Source: Clostridia bacterium (GTDB taxonomy: Bacteria; Bacillota; Clostridia; Lachnospirales; Cellulosilyticaceae). From it: a stretch of DNA of 64,000 nucleotides. This document shows positions 62,434 through 64,000 of this stretch, piece by piece. The stretch is from contig JARBUI010000005.1 of the NCBI GenBank assembly GCA_029239755.1, positions 1 through 64,000 on the forward strand, in the 5' to 3' direction. The notes under the pieces are model-generated. The model worked only from the letters and a program-made list of their open reading frames with translations, ran no database searches and was not told the DNA's origin. The translations under genes and the position numbers were made by a program. The first letter of the stretch is position 1. Each line of letters starts with the position of its first letter.

Positions 62434-63402
62434 CTATAAAAGTGATTCTCCCCGGCATATTTCTGAATAACTCTGGGGTGCTGGTACAGTAAAAACCCTA
62501 TTTTGCAAATAAGCAAAGGGACCTGAACACAGCTCAAACTTTATTTTATATGCACATAAGATTTGATATTTCAAATGATACTTTTCTTTAAAATACTTGT
62601 TTTCCAGTGGATCGCCATACTTAGGATCTCCTATAATAGGATGTCCTATCTGACTTAAGTGTGCACGAATCTGATGCGTCTTGCCCGTCACCAGCTGAAC
62701 TTCAACTAAAGTGTACCGTCCATTTGTTTTTAAGGGCAGAATCCTTGTTTCTACTGGTTTAGCTCCTTCTGAATAATGATTCGTTATAACAACTTCATTT
62801 TTCCCTTCTTGTTTAAGATGATACCCTTTTAATATAATAGGCGCTGTAATCATCCCAAGAACAATACTCATGTAGTATTTAGATATTTGTTTTGTTTTGA
62901 GCATTTCACTTAGAGTCTGCGTAGAGATAAGGTTTTTACCAATCAGCACAATGCCTGCTGTATTTCTATCTAACCTGTTGCACGGAGCTGGCGTAAATCC
63001 TTTTGACACTTCCGGGTCATAACTTTTATTCTCTAATAGATAACTAAGTACCTCGTCTGCTAAGCTATGTCCGGTCTTAGTATCTTTTTGTGTTAAAAGT
63101 CCCATTGGTTTGTTAACAATAAGAATGTTATGATCTTCGTAAACAGGCTTAAAAGTAATATCCACCTTTTGTATCTCTTTTTGAACTTCAAATTCACTAA
63201 ACTGTTCCTCAGTAAAAAATACATTAATGACATCATTTTTCTGTAAGATTTCATTACCTTGAGGTTTTTTAGAATTATATTTTACCTTCTTAGTTCGAAT
63301 TGCACGATAAATGAAGCTTTTAGGACATTTTTTAAAATACTTCATTAAAAATTTATCTAATCTTTGATTAGCTTCAATATCGGATATGATTATTTGTCTC
63401 AT
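62434..63402 (-). CDS. RluC/RluD-family pseudouridine synthase
   Basis: 322 residues. The N-terminal S4-like RNA-binding domain reads ANQRLDKFLMKYFKKCPKSF, and the catalytic motif is CNRLDRNTAGIVLIGK with the conserved Asp; TGKTHQIRAHLSQIGHPIIGDPKYG completes it. It modifies uridines in rRNA or tRNA in the cytoplasm. The S4 domain fits RluC/RluD/YjbO/YlyB-type enzymes; target positions cannot be assigned. A GG-GG site precedes ATG 63402. Confidence 0.94.
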   Translation of the reverse strand: MRQIIISDIEANQRLDKFLMKYFKKCPKSFIYRAIRTKKVKYNSKKPQGNEILQKNDVINVFFTEEQFSEFEVQKEIQKVDITFKPVYEDHNILIVNKPMGLLTQKDTKTGHSLADEVLSYLLENKSYDPEVSKGFTPAPCNRLDRNTAGIVLIGKNLISTQTLSEMLKTKQISKYYMSIVLGMITAPIILKGYHLKQEGKNEVVITNHYSEGAKPVETRILPLKTNGRYTLVEVQLVTGKTHQIRAHLSQIGHPIIGDPKYGDPLENKYFKEKYHLKYQILCAYKIKFELCSGPFAYLQNRVFTVPAPQSYSEICRGESLL

Positions 63403-63414
63403 AGGGCCACCTGA

Positions 63415-63975
63415 CTACATCAACATTGTTTCAATAACTTTGGTATTTTGATCAAGTATTTCACTTGTATAACAGGCATCCTTTTCTATTTTTAACGCAG
63501 TATTCTTGATGTTATTGATGCTGGCTATATGTATAAAATGAATTTGTTTAAGAGGAATACCCTTAGCTGACAATCTATTTTGAATCCAGCCGCTATTTGT
63601 ATCTATACTGTTTTTATTATAGCTTAAAAAGTAAATACTTTTGGATGTTACAATAAGGTGTTCAAATAATATAGTTCCCATTGTATCTGGAATAATAGCA
63701 CTATGAAAGATTTGATAGCTTCCTTTCATTTGTTCAAGTACTGAGGCAAATTCAGGATCAGGATCTTTAAACCTATTAAAGGATATAAATCGTGTAATAT
63801 TTTGTGCTAATGGCAAAACAAAGATTGCTGCCATTAGTGTAAAATAATTATTCCGAGACTTAGTTAACATTAACCCTGCTATAAATATAACCAAAACAAC
63901 GCCTGCCCATACAAGAGACATGCTTAAAAACTTCTTCTTACGCCTAGCAATATAATCTTTTTCTTGTTTTATCAT
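63415..63975 (-). CDS. Hypothetical membrane protein with a cytoplasmic C-terminal domain
   Basis: 186 residues. Two membrane segments (residues about 17-37 and 45-63) are followed by a soluble C-terminal part of about 115 residues with alternating strands (LIVTSKSIYFLSYN, KQIHFIHIASINNIKNTALKI), which resembles a regulatory or PH-like fold but no named family. It lies 12 bases before the pseudouridine synthase gene on the same strand and is probably cotranscribed. The start at 63975 has no strong ribosome binding site visible within the window. Confidence 0.65.
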   Translation of the reverse strand: MIKQEKDYIARRKKKFLSMSLVWAGVVLVIFIAGLMLTKSRNNYFTLMAAIFVLPLAQNITRFISFNRFKDPDPEFASVLEQMKGSYQIFHSAIIPDTMGTILFEHLIVTSKSIYFLSYNKNSIDTNSGWIQNRLSAKGIPLKQIHFIHIASINNIKNTALKIEKDACYTSEILDQNTKVIETMLM

Positions 63976-64000
63976 CTTATCACCTATTCTGAATAAATCA

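Noticed and set aside
1-64000. CRISPR arrays, tRNA/rRNA genes, phage or conjugative modules
   Set aside because: No repeat-spacer pattern, no cloverleaf sequences and no integrase, capsid or relaxase genes were recognised; without a tRNA scan, an unusual tRNA could be missed.

Overview
The window looks like the chromosome of an AT-rich, spore-forming member of the Clostridia, probably a Lachnospirales or Cellulosilyticum-like lineage. The evidence is a prkA-yhbH-spoVR sporulation block, RecU, a YesM/YesN-type sugar-sensing two-component pair, a class 1B PyrD with PyrK, PyrR-type attenuation, strong AGGAGG ribosome binding sites with occasional TTG/GTG starts, and many hairpin-plus-U-tract terminators. 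No rRNA, tRNA, CRISPR array or intact transposon was recognised. The species assignment is inference.

Layout. 1-3.6 kb: the 5' part of a carotenoid-biosynthesis-like membrane protein, then two paralogous short-chain dehydrogenases around a TetR regulator. 3.6-13.4 kb: one carbohydrate module on the minus strand, made of a YesM-like sensor kinase, YesN-like regulator, sugar-binding lipoprotein, two ABC permeases, beta-phosphoglucomutase and a GH65 disaccharide phosphorylase. It has no ATPase of its own. 13.5-14.4 kb: a short stretch of gene remnants (GNAT tail, internally deleted YbjQ, truncated HD-domain gene with a stop codon) around a small membrane protein carrying an OadB-like motif. 14.5-16.1 kb: a peroxide-stress group (yaaA, bcp, ArsC-like). 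16.4-19.4 kb: a LysR regulator divergent from an aconitase-family dehydratase pair. 19.7-22.6 kb: an RBBP9-like hydrolase, a decayed IS3 transposase, a quinone-reductase-like flavoprotein with an HxlR regulator, a frameshifted helical gene, the last codons of an RlmD-type methyltransferase and an unassigned strong RNA hairpin.

22.6-32.9 kb: a complete minus-strand pyrimidine operon pyrB-pyrC-pyrF-carA-carB-pyrK-pyrD-pyrE. Its leader shows a consensus promoter, a PyrR-binding hairpin, a distant antiterminator partner, a 58-codon leader ORF and an intrinsic terminator. 33-36.8 kb: a DUF2935 protein and a MacAB-like efflux system. 36.9-40.6 kb: a likely operon of a histidine phosphatase, HemB, SirC-like siroheme enzyme, an atypical thymidine kinase and a Cof-type HAD phosphatase. 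40.8-42.9 kb: an M55 D-aminopeptidase and an ECF-like sigma factor coupled to a PH-like protein. 43.1-51.6 kb: oligoendopeptidase F, AraC regulator with a DMT exporter, adenine deaminase, a CorA-like membrane protein, a second DMT transporter and a 53-residue Asn-rich protein.

51.7-64 kb: a WalJ-like metallo-hydrolase, a chemoreceptor with an N-terminal sensor domain not preceded by a membrane segment, the spoVR/yhbH/prkA block with a 38-residue acidic micro-ORF upstream, a lipoprotein with a GH26-like barrel that seems to lack catalytic residues, RecU, a TPR-like protein, an RluD-family pseudouridine synthase and a small membrane protein.

Most of the window is ordinary core and accessory metabolism. 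I did not find a clearly new multi-gene system. The most informative items are the pyr leader, the remnant cluster at 13.5-14.4 kb, the unassigned RNA hairpin near 22.5 kb, and several proteins that keep a recognisable fold but have lost hallmark residues.
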